Below are positions 39,680 through 42,117 of a DNA stretch of 42,117 bases, in pieces (within the stretch, counting starts at the first letter, position 1; each line of letters opens with the position of its first letter). Source of the stretch: Clostridium sp. (GTDB lineage Bacteria; Bacillota; Clostridia; Lachnospirales; Lachnospiraceae); contig JAMPFU010000028.1 in NCBI GenBank assembly GCA_023664385.1, forward strand, positions 1-42,117, written 5' to 3'. A program made the position numbers and the translations under genes. The notes beneath the pieces were generated by a model. The model was given only the letters and a program-made list of their open reading frames with translations. It had not been told where the DNA came from and made no database searches.

Positions 39680-40546
39680 TTATCTGTAATCAAGGTAATC
39701 AAGAAATTTTTTGACTGCCAATGATGTTGTTTTGGTATTGCGCATCGCAATACCGATATTGCGGTAAGCGGGAACCTCCAGCTCCTTTGTGATGATTTTG
39801 TAGGGTACACGCTGTAAAATAAGCTGTGGCAGTATGCTGATGCCTAATCCACTTTCAACCATTGACATAATGGCATAATCATCCCACGTAGTAAAATGAA
39901 TTTTAGGAGCAATATTACATTTTTCAAATATTTCTGATACTTCTGCCTTTGCACCTTTTTCCAAAAGCATAAAGGGATAATCACATAGAGCACTCACGGG
40001 AAAATGAAGGCAGTCTTTAAGAGGATGGTTTTCAGGAAGGACAACAAGAAGCTTATCCTGCTCAAGGAATAAAGTGTCAAGCTCTGCATGCGCAGGAAGA
40101 CGAAGAAAACCACAATCAACACGGCCGCTTAAAATCCAATCCTCTATTTCCGTATAATCACCAAGCAGAAGCTCATAATCAATCCCCGGATAGTCTGCTT
40201 GAAAATGCTTTATAATGTTAGGCAGCCAGTGGGTAGCAACGCTGGAAAATGTCCCAATCCGTATTAATCCCGAATGAAGTCCGTTAAGCTCCGATACCTG
40301 CATTTGCAGCTTTTGGTATTCGTCACATACATTTTTTGCATATGGAAGCAGCTTTAATCCGTCAGAGGTAAGTCTGACGCCGCCTTTTCCACGTTCTAAC
40401 AAAACAACCTTCCATTCTTTTTCTAAATCATTTATCATACGGCTTATGCCTGATTGAGAGTATGAAAGAATTTCAGCAGCCCGTGTAAAGCTGCCACACT
40501 CTACTGTTTTTACAAAAGCCAAATATTTTTGAATACTTACATCCAT
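39680..40546 (-). CDS. LysR-family transcriptional regulator
   Basis: A 288-residue LysR regulator. The helix-turn-helix is at ~5-60 (YLAFVKTVECGSFTRAAEIL, then SYSQSGISRMINDLE), and the effector domain spans ~90-285, with GLHSGLIRIGTFSSVATHWLP and GRVDCGFLRLP. The start at 40546 follows AGAGGT; the frame from 40576 covers the leader. It is divergent from the tRNA-editing and proB genes, the usual geometry for a LysR protein controlling its neighbour. A proline-related signal is an inference. Confidence 0.9.
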   Translation of the reverse strand: MDVSIQKYLAFVKTVECGSFTRAAEILSYSQSGISRMINDLEKEWKVVLLERGKGGVRLTSDGLKLLPYAKNVCDEYQKLQMQVSELNGLHSGLIRIGTFSSVATHWLPNIIKHFQADYPGIDYELLLGDYTEIEDWILSGRVDCGFLRLPAHAELDTLFLEQDKLLVVLPENHPLKDCLHFPVSALCDYPFMLLEKGAKAEVSEIFEKCNIAPKIHFTTWDDYAIMSMVESGLGISILPQLILQRVPYKIITKELEVPAYRNIGIAMRNTKTTSLAVKKFLDYLDYR

Positions 40547-40683
40547 ATATACCTCTTTCACATCTGAAAATGTCATAGTTAATATGAAATATATTCGCTT
40601 TTCAAATTGATAGATATAGAATACACTAAAGGAGCAGTAAATACAAGGAGTTATGCTAAATTTTTATGAAAAGAGGATGAAAT

Positions 40684-41223
40684 ATGTTTTATGTAAGTGA
40701 AATCAAGAAAAATGCACCGACAGAGTATAGGACGCCTTTGCAGGAAAAAGTTTATAAAGTGTTAGACAGTCTGCAAATTGAATTTGAGCGTGTTGATACG
40801 GACGAGGCAATCACAATGGAGGATTGTAAGTGGATTAATGAAAGACTTGATATGAACATGGTAAAAACTTTGTTTTTATGTAATAGACAGCAGACAGAAT
40901 ACTATCTTTTTGTTACAAGAGGTGATAAGCAATTTCGGTCAAAGGATTTTAGTAATGCATTGGGAATATCGAGAATGTCTTTTGCACCGGCAGAAAAAAT
41001 GCAGGATATGCTCGGAACAATGATAGGAGCTGCGACCATATTCAGTATGCTTTTGGATACGGCAGAAGATGTAAGGGTTGTTTTTGACAGGGATGTGATA
41101 AATGAAGCTTATTACGGATGCAGTGATGGGACTACTACGGGATATATGAAGATAAAAACAGAGCTGATAACGGAAAAATTTTTGCCGTTTACAGGTCATT
41201 CCTTTGAGATTGTGGAGGTTTAA
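40684..41223 (+). CDS. YbaK/ProX-type aminoacyl-tRNA deacylase
   Basis: A 179-residue protein of the YbaK/PrdX (ProXp) superfamily, which hydrolyses mischarged aminoacyl-tRNA such as Ala-tRNA(Pro). Visible segments are EKVYKVLDSLQIEFERVDTDEA, VKTLFLCNRQQTEYYLFV (with the conserved Lys), RSKDFSNALG and LGTMIGAATIFSMLLD. The length is that of free-standing editing proteins. Location two bases before proB suggests a link between proline level and tRNA(Pro) proofreading. A weak GAGGAT site precedes the ATG. Confidence 0.88.
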   Translation: MFYVSEIKKNAPTEYRTPLQEKVYKVLDSLQIEFERVDTDEAITMEDCKWINERLDMNMVKTLFLCNRQQTEYYLFVTRGDKQFRSKDFSNALGISRMSFAPAEKMQDMLGTMIGAATIFSMLLDTAEDVRVVFDRDVINEAYYGCSDGTTTGYMKIKTELITEKFLPFTGHSFEIVEV

Positions 41224-41224
41224 C

Positions 41225-42049
41225 ATGAATTTGTATCATAATAGAATTGTGGTTAAGGTCGGCACATCCACAATTACGAATGAGCTGGGGCAAAGCAATT
41301 TTCGTGCCATCGACAGGCTTGCATATGCAATATCGGATATTCATAATATGGGCTATGAAGTGATTTTGGTTTCATCGGGAGCAATCGCCGTAGGTACAAA
41401 TAAAATCAATCTGCAAAAGAAACTAAATGGAATCAGGTACAAGCAGGCAGCCGCTTCTGTAGGACAGTGCAGAATTATACATTTATATAATAAGTATTTT
41501 GGGGAATATGATAAACAGATAGGTCAGATTTTGTTGAGTGGCGCAGATGTTATCAATGAAAAAAAGAAGGTAAATCTGATTAATACTTTTAACACGCTGT
41601 TGGAAATGGGAATTATTCCCGTGGTAAATGCAAATGATTCCGTAAGCTATGAGGAAATACAATCGGAGGAACGGCTGTTTGGAGATAATGATATGCTCTC
41701 GGCAATCGTTGCGGTTTTGTGTCAGGCAGGAAAGCTCATTATTTTTTCCGATATAGATGGGTTGTATGATAGTGACCCACATAAAAATATAAATGCAGCA
41801 TTGATTCCACAAATTGATAACATATCAGAGGATTTATATAAAATTGCGGGAGGAGCAGGATCTAAGCGTGGAACGGGCGGCATGAGGACAAAACTTGACG
41901 CTGCAAGGTATGCTACAGAAAATGGGATAGATACGATTATTACAAACGGGAAAAATCCAGAGGTCCTATATGACATAGTGAATGGTAAAAATAAGGGAAC
42001 ATTATTTGTAGGTAATGGTAAAAGTGTCAGGGCTTTGCCGGAGGGGTAA
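41225..42049 (+). CDS. proB: Glutamate 5-kinase, short form
   Basis: A 274-residue amino-acid kinase that phosphorylates glutamate at its gamma-carboxyl, the first step of proline synthesis. Motifs include VVKVGTSTIT, VILVSSGAIAVG, VVNANDSVSYEE, FGDNDMLSAIVA and GTGGMRTKLDAA. It ends without the ~100-residue PUA domain of the E. coli enzyme, a short form common in Clostridia. The start at 41225 follows GGAGG at 41214-41218; an upstream frame overlaps the deacylase gene. A proA gene would be expected just beyond the window. Confidence 0.92.
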   Translation: MNLYHNRIVVKVGTSTITNELGQSNFRAIDRLAYAISDIHNMGYEVILVSSGAIAVGTNKINLQKKLNGIRYKQAAASVGQCRIIHLYNKYFGEYDKQIGQILLSGADVINEKKKVNLINTFNTLLEMGIIPVVNANDSVSYEEIQSEERLFGDNDMLSAIVAVLCQAGKLIIFSDIDGLYDSDPHKNINAALIPQIDNISEDLYKIAGGAGSKRGTGGMRTKLDAARYATENGIDTIITNGKNPEVLYDIVNGKNKGTLFVGNGKSVRALPEG

Positions 42050-42117
42050 ACTTGCCAACAAAAAACTTGAGTTTCCGCAAAATGCAACCAAAAAGTGGTT
42101 AAATCTTCCCAAAGTAC

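Noticed and set aside
40652-40699. Leader peptide MLNFYEKRMKYVLCK before the deacylase gene
   Set aside because: It has no proline codons and its frame only overlaps the gene's own start; there is no terminator or attenuator after it.
1-42117. CRISPR array, prophage or intact insertion sequence
   Set aside because: No regularly spaced repeats, phage structural genes or transposase genes were found; only the paired 173-bp repeats suggest past mobility.

Overview
The window looks like a chromosomal segment of a low-GC Firmicute, most likely a Lachnospiraceae-type gut Clostridium. The evidence is strong GGAGG ribosome-binding sites, TTGACA/TATAAT promoters, a type III glutamine synthetase, and Lachnospiraceae-style small hypothetical proteins. 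All assignments come from reading the sequence; no database was searched.

Layout. 1-0.5 kb: 3' end of a 23S rRNA gene, with no 5S or tRNA visible after it, a terminator, and a 5'-truncated YafQ-type toxin remnant. 0.6-5.8 kb: a DUF3737 beta-helix protein, a membrane EAL phosphodiesterase on the minus strand with a palindromic operator, a LysM+GH18 spore or cell-wall hydrolase, and a secreted 3D-domain protein behind a structured leader whose Shine-Dalgarno sequence can be masked. 5.9-13.3 kb: one tightly packed six-gene operon with an ABC ATPase, an FtsX-type permease, an OmpR-type two-component system and then an Agr/LytTR-type two-component system. An inverted repeat resembling BceR-type boxes lies upstream. 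13.4-14.8 kb: small hypothetical genes, a GNAT acetyltransferase and a decayed coiled-coil gene. 15.0-17.6 kb: a HpaII-type restriction-modification unit (Vsr, C5 methyltransferase, endonuclease), AT-rich and probably acquired. 17.7-21.6 kb: a small membrane protein, a GH2 beta-mannosidase and a HAD hydrolase.

21.7-32.2 kb is the most coherent metabolic block. It holds a circularly permuted ATP-grasp amidoligase, an alpha-E protein and a transglutaminase-like protein, followed by two AspA/AstE-like proteins of which the second has lost its zinc ligands. Then come glutamine synthetase III, PurF and an ammonium channel fused to a PII domain. The first five genes match a known but functionally unresolved amidoligase neighbourhood. 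Its placement beside three ammonia/glutamine genes suggests a peptide or amide compound tied to nitrogen status.

32.2-39.7 kb is an accessory region: an MGMT-type repair protein, three small genes ending in a DUF4160-like one, a NADAR-domain protein, a small membrane protein, an AT-rich MBL hydrolase, gene debris, a PH-like membrane protein, a nucleoside phosphorylase, a Lachnospiraceae-type hypothetical, and a DUF3800 gene behind a three-hairpin RNA. Two identical 173-bp direct repeats bracket the last two genes. 39.7-42.1 kb: a LysR regulator divergent from a tRNA(Pro)-editing-type deacylase and a short glutamate 5-kinase for proline synthesis.

No CRISPR array, tRNA, intact transposase or phage gene was seen.
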